A stretch of DNA of 64,000 bases. Origin: Anaerolineae bacterium. Its GTDB lineage: Bacteria > Chloroflexota > Anaerolineae > Aggregatilineales > Phototrophicaceae. The notes under the pieces were generated by a model that was not told the DNA's origin, did not search any database, and was given only the letters and a program-made list of their open reading frames with translations. Both the position numbers and the translations under genes were made by a program. Where the stretch lies: positions 62,001 to 126,000 of the forward strand of contig JAJEFB010000048.1 of NCBI GenBank assembly GCA_022820665.1, given 5' to 3'. Each line of letters starts with the position of its first letter. Within the stretch, counting starts at the first letter, position 1. This document shows, one piece after another, positions 39,308 to 48,260 of the stretch.

Positions 39308-39444
39308 GAAATTGCACCTTTTTTATCACCGGAAGCCTGGAAAAATCGCCAATAATCTGTTACGGTAAATGGCAAGCAGGAAACCCTTAACGACAAAAGG
39401 CGCCTGCGGAAAAGCAAATGGTCGTCAACTGCGCATACCTAAGG

Positions 39445-39454
39445 CGACCGGTCG
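39445..39454. promoter_or_regulatory. Palindrome (possible operator)
   Basis: CGACCGGTCG perfect palindrome in the divergent intergenic region. Confidence 0.3.
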
Positions 39455-39464
39455 ATCCAGCGAT

Positions 39465-39478
39465 TTTGGCATGCCAAA
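39465..39478. promoter_or_regulatory. Palindrome (possible operator)
   Basis: TTTGGCATGCCAAA perfect 14-bp palindrome. Confidence 0.4.
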
Positions 39479-39494
39479 CTATCGGTAGTTATGG

Positions 39495-39522
39495 GAGAAG
39501 GGGTGGCCGCCTCTTCTCTTTT
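39495..39522 (+). terminator. Terminator-like hairpin
   Basis: GAGAAGGGG-TGGCCG-CCTCTTCTC 9-bp stem (one G-T pair) followed by TTTT; nested in outer ATCGGTA/TACCGAT arms at 39481-39487 and 39525-39531. Confidence 0.35.
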
Positions 39523-39603
39523 AGTACCGATAATCCCACCTGATTTTCAGGAAAAACTCCTGAGCTAGTTCAAGCAAAACGAATAACTTTCACCCCAATT
39601 AAG

Positions 39604-39633
39604 GGTGACATGTCACCGAATATATGCTACAAT
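39604..39633 (+). promoter_or_regulatory. Putative promoter overlapped by a perfect palindrome
   Basis: GTGACA (39605-39610), 17-bp spacer, TACAAT with extended TG (39628-39633); GGTGACATGTCACC palindrome 39604-39617 covers the -35. Confidence 0.5.
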
Positions 39634-39639
39634 ATCGGC

Positions 39640-39711
39640 AGGATTTTATGATTTTGACGTCCCTACTGGCGCAGGGATTTCAAATTAAAGCGAGCTTCAC
39701 GCTCGTTTTTT
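39640..39711 (+). ncRNA. Candidate ~70-nt small RNA or terminated leader/attenuator
   Basis: Predicted promoter immediately upstream; TCCCT/AGGGA hairpin (39659-39676) and CGAGC-TTCAC-GCTCG-TTTTTT terminator (39691-39711). Confidence 0.4.
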
Positions 39712-39897
39712 GTTTCACTCAGTACCCGCATCTAGTGTACTGTATGCGCCGCCTCGTCGCAACTGATTCTTTGAAAATACCCGCGACTATGCTTAAATCG
39801 GCAGCGGCGCCAATTCAAGCCACAACCATAGAACAAAATAGCTGGAATCGTTTCTGTTGTTGCTCGCCCCTTTAGTCAGCCCGGAGAAGCAGCGTTC

Positions 39898-42834
39898 ATG
39901 AAGATCACTTTTCTCGGAGGAGCCGACGAAGTTGGCGCCAGTTGCACGCTGGTCGAGATTGCTGGCAAGCAGTTGCTGGTTGATGCTGGCATCCGGATTT
40001 CGCCACGCTCCAGCCGCGGTATCCAGAACAGCCAGTTGCCGGATCTACAGCCGATCACTGCCATTGGCGGACCCGACTTCGTTCTGGTGACTCATGCTCA
40101 TACCGATCATACCGGCGCCTTGCCCTTGGTCATGGAGCAATACCCGCAGGCGCCTGTCCTGGCTACAGCGGCCACACAGGCGCTTACCCGTGTGCTCCAG
40201 TTAGATGCGCAGCGCATCATGAAAACTCGCCAGGATGAAGAGGGTGAATTGCCGCTCTTCGATGCGATTTCGGTTCAACGCTTGCTCGACGCTTTCCAGA
40301 CGGTCGATTTCAACAAGTCGATCAAACTGGCGGAGAACTTGCAGGTTACGTATTACACAGCGGGACATATTGCTGGCGCGGCGGTACTGGTGCTGGAAAG
40401 CAATGAAGGCACGTTGGTGTTTTCCGGAGACATTTCCAAATCTGAACAACGCACGGTCAGAAGTGTTGCAGTGCCCCCAGTCAAGGCGGACGCGTTGATT
40501 TTGGAGAGCACATACGGTGGTCGGCTGCACGCTAACCGCGTGGGCGAAGAAAAGCGATTGATACAAACATTACAAAAAGTTACAAGCAGGGGCGGTAAAG
40601 TACTGATTCCCGCTTTCGCCCTGGGGCGCGCCCAGGAAGTAATTCAGATTCTTCTCGCTCATGCCGATGAACTGGAAGTCCCTGTCTATGTCGACGGCAT
40701 GGTGCGCACGGTCTGCGATGCCTACCAAAGTTTCAGCGATATTCTGCCAAAATCGGCTGCCCGTATGGCGAGAAAGGACCATCTTTTCTTTCGCGGGAAT
40801 ATACGACCCATACGCAGCAGTCAAGAGAGGCGAGAAGTCGCGCTAAGCGATCAACCTCTGGTTGTCGTCGCTAGTAGCGGGATGCTCACTGGCGGCGCGT
40901 CTGTGGCCTACGCCCGCCATTTTGCGTCAGGTGAAGCGAATGCGATCTTGATGACCGGCTATCAAGACGAAGAGGCGCCTGGACGCTTCTTGCAGCGTTT
41001 GATGCAAGAGCGGCAGCGGGGTGAATCGCCAACGTTGAAACTAGGGGACGCGACCGTAAAAGTACGCTGCGAGATCGATACCTATTCTCTCTCGGCGCAT
41101 GCGGATGAGTCGGAGTTGGTGAGCTTTGCCGAGGCGCTGAGAGCTGATGACATCATGTTGGTGCACGGGGATCCAGCCGCTCGACATAGTTTGGCGACTG
41201 CGCTTCGACAACGGGGAAGGTCGGTTGCCACACCGCGGATCGGTCAAGCCAAGACCTTGATTTACCGAGCGCGACCCTGGTCTGTTGGCAGTGTGAAGAC
41301 CGGCGCCGAAGCCGGCTCGGTGAATTTGCGCCGCCTGTGGGAATCGCTCAAGGCTCGGGCAGGCGATCACTTTAGTGCGCGAGAGTTGTCGCAAATCTGG
41401 TGGGGCGCGTCCGAGCGCGAAGATGAACTCGGGGCAGCCCTGCAAAGCGACAAGAATTTCTACTTCGCGGCGGACTGGCGCGACAAAAAGACATATCGGG
41501 TCAAAACGACCGAGCAAGTCAAGCAGTCGCAAATCAGTCGCGCGATCATGCTGGCGCATCCCGATCTCGTCGGCAAGCTAATTGTCATGCGCAACAGCAA
41601 TGGGCAAGCCCGGCTTGCGGTAGTTATCGGGGCAGAGATTGACAGCTTCACGGCGATTGTCCATCAGCAGCGCGGGACCCGTCATCCGGGGGATGCCTTG
41701 CTTTGGGTGATCGACGACTGGCCCAAAGAAAGGAGCGATAAGAGCACACGCGCTCGTCTGTCGGACTTGATGAAGCAAGCTCGAGGGCTCAAGGACAGTC
41801 TGCTGCCTTTCAGCCGTCGCGAGGCGCTTGTGCGCGCCGGGAAAGCCATTTTGCCGCAGACATTGCTTCCGAGCCCGTTGCCCGAAGGGGTAGATACCAG
41901 ACTCGCGCTGACAGCGATTGTGGTAGCCTTGGCAGAGGACGCTGCTACTTTGGAAAAAGACGGATTGCTGCCCCATCGCGCTCTTGGCCATGGACCGGTG
42001 GACCAAAACGAAGCGCGAGAGCTGGCATTGCGGTTGATGCCGGCGGAATCGCGCCTGCGCAAGGTGGGGATGGAACGCCATCGCAAGCGCCTGACGCTCA
42101 CCTTTGACTTTCCCGCGACGGCGCAAGCGCGTTTTGCCCCGCAGATTGAGCAACTCGGCGCGGAATCCGGCTGGGAGATACAAGTGAGGCCGACCACGAA
42201 TCAGCAGGCGCTAGGCTTGGTGGCTGAAGAACTATTTCCCGAAGAGAGCACTGTCAAGAAAGGTCCAGCCTACTTTATCGACAAGGGACAAGTGCATTAT
42301 GATTTGCTGAATATCAGCGAGGAGCAATCGTCTGAATTGCGGAAACGGTTCCGAGAAATTACTGGCTTCGACCTGGTTATCAGCAAGTTTGGCGGCGCGC
42401 CAGGCGCAGCGGAGGAAGCTGTTGTCGCGCCGGCGCATGTTGAACGGATGGAGATCAATGCCGCCTACGGGTTAATTCGAGCGCGCCTGAAGGAGTCTGG
42501 CTTGGGAAAAACCAGCCTCAAACAGGGACAGATCATATTGGGATTCGTCTCTCCACAGGTGGGCAGACGTCATATGGAACAGATCAATCAATTAGCGGAA
42601 GAAACCGGATACAATTTGGTTATCAGCCCGCATCCCAATCAATATGAGATCTTGCAGGTCGCAAATCGGCTGTTCATTAAGAACAACTGGATGATCGCCA
42701 AAGGACCGGGCATCCATGCGGACCGAGGCGAACTTCGCGTTGTGCTCGCAAAACCGGTTCCCGCGGCGGAGATAGAGGCATTTAGCGAAAAGCTGGAGGA
42801 GCAAACAGGTTTCAAGCTGGCTGTTCAGTCGTAG
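39898..42834 (+). CDS. MBL-fold beta-CASP ribonuclease-like protein with duplicated C-terminal domain
   Basis: VLVTHAHTDHTGALPLV (HxHxDH), AGHIAGAAVLVLES, VFSGDISKSEQ, SGMLTGG, SLSAHADESEL; C-terminal half contains two related segments. Confidence 0.88.
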   Translation: MKITFLGGADEVGASCTLVEIAGKQLLVDAGIRISPRSSRGIQNSQLPDLQPITAIGGPDFVLVTHAHTDHTGALPLVMEQYPQAPVLATAATQALTRVLQLDAQRIMKTRQDEEGELPLFDAISVQRLLDAFQTVDFNKSIKLAENLQVTYYTAGHIAGAAVLVLESNEGTLVFSGDISKSEQRTVRSVAVPPVKADALILESTYGGRLHANRVGEEKRLIQTLQKVTSRGGKVLIPAFALGRAQEVIQILLAHADELEVPVYVDGMVRTVCDAYQSFSDILPKSAARMARKDHLFFRGNIRPIRSSQERREVALSDQPLVVVASSGMLTGGASVAYARHFASGEANAILMTGYQDEEAPGRFLQRLMQERQRGESPTLKLGDATVKVRCEIDTYSLSAHADESELVSFAEALRADDIMLVHGDPAARHSLATALRQRGRSVATPRIGQAKTLIYRARPWSVGSVKTGAEAGSVNLRRLWESLKARAGDHFSARELSQIWWGASEREDELGAALQSDKNFYFAADWRDKKTYRVKTTEQVKQSQISRAIMLAHPDLVGKLIVMRNSNGQARLAVVIGAEIDSFTAIVHQQRGTRHPGDALLWVIDDWPKERSDKSTRARLSDLMKQARGLKDSLLPFSRREALVRAGKAILPQTLLPSPLPEGVDTRLALTAIVVALAEDAATLEKDGLLPHRALGHGPVDQNEARELALRLMPAESRLRKVGMERHRKRLTLTFDFPATAQARFAPQIEQLGAESGWEIQVRPTTNQQALGLVAEELFPEESTVKKGPAYFIDKGQVHYDLLNISEEQSSELRKRFREITGFDLVISKFGGAPGAAEEAVVAPAHVERMEINAAYGLIRARLKESGLGKTSLKQGQIILGFVSPQVGRRHMEQINQLAEETGYNLVISPHPNQYEILQVANRLFIKNNWMIAKGPGIHADRGELRVVLAKPVPAAEIEAFSEKLEEQTGFKLAVQS

Positions 42835-42978
42835 CGAGTCAAGCATTGCCAGATCAACAGCAGACATCAGCATATTGTTTTAGCCGCGATAAGAGAAATG
42901 TAAGTGTCGTTAGTTTTGTTTAATTGTAGTATAGTTATATTAACCGCAGACATTCTCGATCGCAGGAGATCACGTCGT

Positions 42979-43239
42979 ATGAATACCGAAACGCCGGAAG
43001 AAAAGCTGTACAGACTTATACTAGCGGATCTGGATGAGCAGACCAAGATTTTGCGAGATTTTCAATCGGCAGTAACTCCGGTAATCCAGAGGCTGGATTC
43101 CGATGTGGCCATATTGAAGACGGATGTGGCCATATTGAAGACAGATGTAGCGGAACTGAAGACGGATGTGGCAGAACTGAAAGCTAGCGTTGGAAGGATC
43201 GAAACGCTGCTGAGTAACCGGGGCAACGGATATTCGTGA
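42979..43239 (+). CDS. Small coiled-coil heptad-repeat protein
   Basis: ATG with upstream AGGAG; VAILKTDVAILKTDVAELKTDVAELKASVGRIETLLSN. Confidence 0.65.
   Translation: MNTETPEEKLYRLILADLDEQTKILRDFQSAVTPVIQRLDSDVAILKTDVAILKTDVAELKTDVAELKASVGRIETLLSNRGNGYS
43102..43185 (+). repeat. Four tandem 21-bp units encoding 7-aa coiled-coil heptads
   Basis: GATGTGGCCATATTGAAGACG x2 (one mismatch), then diverged GATGTAGCGGAACTGAAGACG and GATGTGGCAGAACTGAAAGCT. Confidence 0.85.
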
Positions 43240-43297
43240 CCAAGCGCTGTGTGAGAAGAATCGGCATTATCCTGTGCATATCTGGCAGCGGGAGAAC

Positions 43298-44098
43298 CTA
43301 ATGCAAGTTGTCATAAACTGCCAGGGGAGTCGCTGCCAGAAGACCGCCGTCGATTGGCAAGACCACGCCGGATATCCAGCGCGACTCGTCACTCGCCAGG
43401 AACAGCGCTGCCCAAGCGACATCCCAGGCATCGCCTTCCGTCCCCAGGGGACCCGCTTTCCTTCGCAACTCGCGGCGCTCGTCGCTGATGTTGGCGACGA
43501 AGGGCGCATACAGGTGACCCGGCGCAATGCAATTCGCGCGGATATTGTCGCGGCCATGGTGCACCGCTGTCACGCGCGTTAATTGCGCCAGTCCAGCCTT
43601 GGCGACAGCGTAGGGCGCATTGGGCGTCCAGCCGGCTCGCAGCCCGTCTATGGAGGAAACGTTGATGATTGAACCGCCGCCGGAGTCGGTCATTGCGGGG
43701 ATGGCGTGTTTGCAGGTAAAGATTGCGCCTTTTAGATTGACTGCGAGCGCGCGGTCAAGATACGCTTCCTCAATTTCGCTGACCTTGCCCGAGCCGATGC
43801 CGCCGACGTTGTTGAACAAAATGTCGAGACCGCCGTAACGCGCGACACAGGCTTCAATCATGGCGCGGCAATCGGCTTCGCTGGTCACATCGGCTTGAAA
43901 AACGGAGGCTGTGCCGCCTTTTGCCGCTATGCTGGCGCGGGTTTCCTCGGCGCGCGCCAGGTCGATATCTGTCAGCAAGACCTTGGCGCCATGCCGCGCG
44001 AAGAGAATCGCCGTCGCCTGACCGGTACCCGGCATGGGACCGCGCGTGCCAGCGCCGCTCACGATGGCTACCTTGTCTTTGAGCCGCGGTTCCGCCAT
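43298..44098 (-). CDS. SDR-family oxidoreductase
   Basis: KVAIVSGAGTRGPMPGTGQATAILFARHG, NNVGGIGSG, YAVAKAGLAQLTR. Confidence 0.9.
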   Translation of the reverse strand: MAEPRLKDKVAIVSGAGTRGPMPGTGQATAILFARHGAKVLLTDIDLARAEETRASIAAKGGTASVFQADVTSEADCRAMIEACVARYGGLDILFNNVGGIGSGKVSEIEEAYLDRALAVNLKGAIFTCKHAIPAMTDSGGGSIINVSSIDGLRAGWTPNAPYAVAKAGLAQLTRVTAVHHGRDNIRANCIAPGHLYAPFVANISDERRELRRKAGPLGTEGDAWDVAWAALFLASDESRWISGVVLPIDGGLLAATPLAVYDNLH

Positions 44099-44137
44099 TC
44101 GCTTTCCTCCGATCGGCTTTTGAGGCTTGCGCCCCCA

Positions 44138-44959
44138 TTAGTCCATGGACGCGCCACCAGTTACCGAGAGCGCTAATCCGGTCAAAAACTCGGACTGATC
44201 GGATGCCAGGAAGGCAGCCATGTTGGCGATATCCCCGGTAGTCGCCATGCGTCCCAGTACCGCCTTGTTTATGGCGCTCTCGATCATGGCTTGCCGGTGG
44301 GCGGCGGGGCTAATACCAATGGGCGCAAGAGCCCTCGCCATATCGTCGATCCGTTCGGTTGCGATCAGACCCGGGCAGATGGCGTTGACATTGATGCGAT
44401 GAGATCCCAATTCATGCGCCAGGGCTTGGGTAAAGCCGCAGACAGCGAATTTTGAGGTGCAATAAGCAGCATAGCGAGGGACGCCCTGTTTGCCCGCTTG
44501 TGAAGAAATGTTGATAATCTTGCCGCCCTGTCCCTGGGCAATCAGCGCGCGCGCGACCGCTCGACTGCAAAGAAAGGCGCCCTTCACATTGACATTCTGA
44601 ACCAAATCCCAGGCGGATTCTTCTAACTCGACCACTGGCACACGATCTTTCCCGGCAGGCGCGCCGGCATTGTTGACCAGAATGTCGATCCGTCCAAAGT
44701 GAGCGATTGTGTTAGCCACCATGCGCTCGACCTGGTCCGCAATTGTGACATCCGCGTAGACCGGCAGCGCGCTTTGACCAAGAGCCTTGATTTGCGCCGC
44801 CACATCATCCAGACTGCCGCGCCGGCTGTCCGCCCGGTCCAGGTCATTAACCGCCAGGTTTGCGCCTTCCTGCGCCAGCCGCAGCGCAATCGCACGCCCC
44901 AGCCCGCCTTTCCCCGCAGCGCCGGTTACCAGCGCGACTTTGCCGCTCAGGTCGTACAT
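44138..44959 (-). CDS. SDR-family oxidoreductase (FabG-like)
   Basis: KVALVTGAAGKGGLGRAIALRLAQEG, VNNAGAPAGKDR, YAAYCTSKFAVCGFTQALAHELG. Confidence 0.92.
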   Translation of the reverse strand: MYDLSGKVALVTGAAGKGGLGRAIALRLAQEGANLAVNDLDRADSRRGSLDDVAAQIKALGQSALPVYADVTIADQVERMVANTIAHFGRIDILVNNAGAPAGKDRVPVVELEESAWDLVQNVNVKGAFLCSRAVARALIAQGQGGKIINISSQAGKQGVPRYAAYCTSKFAVCGFTQALAHELGSHRINVNAICPGLIATERIDDMARALAPIGISPAAHRQAMIESAINKAVLGRMATTGDIANMAAFLASDQSEFLTGLALSVTGGASMD

Positions 44960-44982
44960 ATATCTCTCCTGAAAAGAATCGT

Positions 44983-45819
44983 CTAGCGCAAGATCCGTTG
45001 ATCGCTCAAATCTTTACCGCCGACCGTTTTACTCAGGCTTGCGCCGCGATATTCAAGTACTTCGAGGCTGGCGAAGGCATTGACGATATTGTATTGCGTG
45101 GGCATGTCTTCCCAGCGCGCCGGGTGGAATTGAATACTGCCGGCGCCGACATGCCGCTCCAGAATCCTCCGATTCGGCGAGGCGGCCGGCGTCATCACGG
45201 CGTAGGCAAGATCTGCTGTACCCCACTCGCCGGTGCGCGGCATGTACTTATAATGCAGGGTGCCATCGCCGGTTTGGCTCTCCAGCATTTCCTGAATTTC
45301 CGAGTTCGATTGCTGCCGGAGCCCGTTAACCCGCAGATCGAGGAATTTGAAGCCCAACCAGCTTGCCGTCACATGATACTCGCCCCATAGGGCGGTCGGC
45401 TCGGGCAATTCGCAATAGATCTTGGAAAACCCCAGTTCCTCGCGCCCGGTGATGATCGGATCTGTCAGATTTTCCCAGAGAACTGTCAGCAAGCTGCCGC
45501 GCGCATGATCTTCTTCGCCATCAAACCGCGCGGGAAAAGATACGCCGAGGGTGTTGTAGCCGCGTCCCGCCAGCCATTCGATCTGGGTCATGTAGGTCGC
45601 GTTGATGGTGACGACCGGCTGGCCGTCCAGCGCGAAGCCCGGCGGCAAAAAAGCTTCCAGTTGCGCTGCCCTCGTAAGGAAGGAAACCGCGATGGAGGTC
45701 GCATGCGGACTATCAAGGCATTCGAACTTTCTGCCGTCCGGGCTTTGCCGGGGACCCATGCGAGGTCCAAAGTGCGTCGGCATACGGTACATTTTCGCTT
45801 TGTCAAAATGATACGTCAC
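44983..45819 (-). CDS. Acetoacetate decarboxylase-family protein; probable GTG start coupled to upstream stop
   Basis: MPTHFGPRMGPRQSPDG; LPPGFALDGQPVVTINATYMTQIEWLAGRGYNTLGVSFPARF; GTGA overlap with 45816..47915. Confidence 0.75.
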   Translation of the reverse strand: MTYHFDKAKMYRMPTHFGPRMGPRQSPDGRKFECLDSPHATSIAVSFLTRAAQLEAFLPPGFALDGQPVVTINATYMTQIEWLAGRGYNTLGVSFPARFDGEEDHARGSLLTVLWENLTDPIITGREELGFSKIYCELPEPTALWGEYHVTASWLGFKFLDLRVNGLRQQSNSEIQEMLESQTGDGTLHYKYMPRTGEWGTADLAYAVMTPAASPNRRILERHVGAGSIQFHPARWEDMPTQYNIVNAFASLEVLEYRGASLSKTVGGKDLSDQRILR

Positions 45820-47915
45820 AGCGAATCTCCACGGGTCTCGATTTCTGAGCGTTGGCCTGAACGCGGCGAAATTGGCGGCGAAAGACGAATCAGCACATAA
45901 CCGGCCAGCCCATATAGTACCGCAGCGACAATTTGGAAACCATGCAAGACGATCCCGATTGCGGCAGCTTCGCCGCCGGCGTATCCGGCAAATCGCGTTA
46001 GCCCCGTCCACCAGGCAGTCTCCACGATACCGAATCCGCTGAGTGTGAAGGGAAAAGCCGAACCAAACATGCCCAGGCTGATTACTGTTATAACGATGGG
46101 CAGATCAGCGTCGAGGCCTACCGCCCGCAGCAAGATATAGTTGGTAAGAAAGGAACTGGTATACGTGAAGCAACTGATGAACAGCGCCGAGAAGAATAGG
46201 CGCGGTTGTCGAATTCGGTCAAATTCTGCGGCGATATCGGTCAGTTTTGATTGCGCCAGGGCAAAGAATGACTCAGGCTTGTCCCTTCCAACAACGGGAA
46301 CCCGCCGCATGAGACCCAGCGCCAGGCGCAAGAGACTCCCGGCGTAATAGAGACCAATGACCGACACCAGGAACGCGGACGATACCCCAGCCATCAGTTG
46401 GTCTCGCTGGGCGGCGAACTGCTCGCCACTCATGAATATGCCAAATGCGAAGACCAATACGATGATGAGCAACTCCAGGATCCGCGCGCCAAACAGGCTG
46501 CCCACACCTTCTTGCATGGTGTAGTTGAGCCGTGTCTTCAATAAGATCACGTAGGAGATTTCGCCCAGCTTGAAGGGAACCACGCGGACCAGACCGTTGT
46601 GATAGAGCGTAATCGGAATCAGCAAGCGCATCGGCGATTCGCGCTTGTCAAGCAAGACGCGGAAGCGCAGCGCTCGCAACAGATTGAGTGTCAGATAAAC
46701 CAGGAGCGCTCCGACCCAACTCCAGATTGGTATGCGTCTGATTAGCTCAGCCAGGTCCGCGCCTTGCAGCTCGTTGACCACAAAATACAAAAGGGCAATT
46801 GTGATCACGATACTCAGGAGGCGCCAGGCCAGTTGAGAGCGCTTGCCGGTTTTCGTCGCCGGCTCGATTGGAATGTCGTGTGCGGTTATGGGCGCTTCTG
46901 ATGAGGCAAGATCCTTATACCAGTGGGAAAGATCGCGCCCGAGCATGTCGCTTAGTTTGTCGATATCGCTTTGGAATTCGCGCGAAAGCCGTCCCCGCAA
47001 GTCGGCAGTCAGGGGCGAGCGCCTTTCATATTTGGTGTAGACCGCGATGACGCCTTTAACCGCCCGCGTTCGATAGGAAATGGGCACCAGCGAGTGCGTA
47101 GTCGCGAGGTAAGTCAGGCGGTCTTTTAAGAGCATCAGCGAGAAACCGCTGCTGACGATCAACTTTTGCAGCCACTCCAACCGCACCTCTTTGTTGGGAT
47201 TGACAATATCGAAAGTCGTCTGGAAGCCGCTGTCGATATCCAGAAACTCGAGTACGTCGCGATAGACAGATGCCGTGTCGGACTTAAAATCGTCGAATAT
47301 GACAACCTTGACGTTTTCGCGACCAAAGAGATCGAAATAGCGCTCCACTTGTTCGCTGAAACGAGCCATGTCGCGGTAGTACAAACCGCTGACGCAATGC
47401 GCGGCGCGGCGGATACGCTTGCCCCGGCGGCGCTCGGGCTCGGCGTCAAGCGCCTCCTCGAAGGTTTCGATCTGCTCGTTGCCACTGTAACGAAATTGTG
47501 ACCACATGGAATACATCATGTCGACCGGGTTGCGCAGCATGATGATGATCTTGGCTTGCGGATTGTAGGCGTGGATTTCTTCGGCGGCGCGCCGGCTGGA
47601 CAGATACCAAGGCGACGATTCTCCAATGCGCTTTTCGCCGCGGGCATCCCGAAAGAGTTTCAGATAACGTTCCGGCTGATCGCGAAATTGTCGAAAGCGC
47701 GAGCCCTCCAGGTCCGATCCAAAAAAGTGCGGCTCTTTGTAGAAGGGCATGAAGACATCGGGATGCCGCTGCAGATATTCGTGCAAGGAAGTCGTGCCGC
47801 ATTTGGGCGCGCCTATGATGAAGAAATTCGGCTTTGCTTCGCTTGCGGTTGTACCGCTATGAGAGATGAGTTGGGGTCGCCGCATCCTGGACCGAGCGCT
47901 CTCCTGTATCAACAA
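45816..47915 (-). CDS. Fusion protein: N-terminal sulfotransferase domain plus C-terminal lysylphosphatidylglycerol synthase TM/flippase-like membrane domain
   Basis: FFIIGAPKCGTTSLHEYLQRHPDVFMPFYKEPHFF (PAPS-binding type), RNPVDMMYSMW; then multi-pass region with VPFKLGEISYVILLKTRLNYTMQEGVGSLFGARILELL and PFTLSGFGIVETAWWTGL. Confidence 0.85.
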   Translation of the reverse strand: MLIQESARSRMRRPQLISHSGTTASEAKPNFFIIGAPKCGTTSLHEYLQRHPDVFMPFYKEPHFFGSDLEGSRFRQFRDQPERYLKLFRDARGEKRIGESSPWYLSSRRAAEEIHAYNPQAKIIIMLRNPVDMMYSMWSQFRYSGNEQIETFEEALDAEPERRRGKRIRRAAHCVSGLYYRDMARFSEQVERYFDLFGRENVKVVIFDDFKSDTASVYRDVLEFLDIDSGFQTTFDIVNPNKEVRLEWLQKLIVSSGFSLMLLKDRLTYLATTHSLVPISYRTRAVKGVIAVYTKYERRSPLTADLRGRLSREFQSDIDKLSDMLGRDLSHWYKDLASSEAPITAHDIPIEPATKTGKRSQLAWRLLSIVITIALLYFVVNELQGADLAELIRRIPIWSWVGALLVYLTLNLLRALRFRVLLDKRESPMRLLIPITLYHNGLVRVVPFKLGEISYVILLKTRLNYTMQEGVGSLFGARILELLIIVLVFAFGIFMSGEQFAAQRDQLMAGVSSAFLVSVIGLYYAGSLLRLALGLMRRVPVVGRDKPESFFALAQSKLTDIAAEFDRIRQPRLFFSALFISCFTYTSSFLTNYILLRAVGLDADLPIVITVISLGMFGSAFPFTLSGFGIVETAWWTGLTRFAGYAGGEAAAIGIVLHGFQIVAAVLYGLAGYVLIRLSPPISPRSGQRSEIETRGDSL

Positions 47916-48260
47916 GACAGGATTATAGTACAGTTTATAGATGTTGATAGCCTGTCAGGGCGCGACTATGGCGCTAGGGGGAATAGCATGGTCAGGGAGG
48001 TTGGCCGCGCGGACGTGTTTGATGCTATGGACATTCCCTAGCGCCGTTCATTGCACAGATTATCTTTAACCACCGAGAATCTTGTGCAAATATGTCTTTT
48101 CTTTGTTTCCTTTGTGTCTTTATGGTGAAGCTGGATTTGGCTCATTTGAGTTTCAACAGAAAAGGATACATTACCTGGCAGGCGCGGGATTCGTAAGATA
48201 CAGGGAAAATCTGTTATGCTAGTGGATAATCTGCGCGAAACTGTGTTTTCGGAGGCTGGA

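Noticed and set aside
39640-39711. Considered as a tRNA because of its size and two stems
   Set aside because: No cloverleaf, no TTCRA T-loop in the right position, and the second stem is an intrinsic terminator
43102-43185. Short tandem repeats considered as a CRISPR array
   Set aside because: No spacers; in-frame heptad coding repeats inside an ORF
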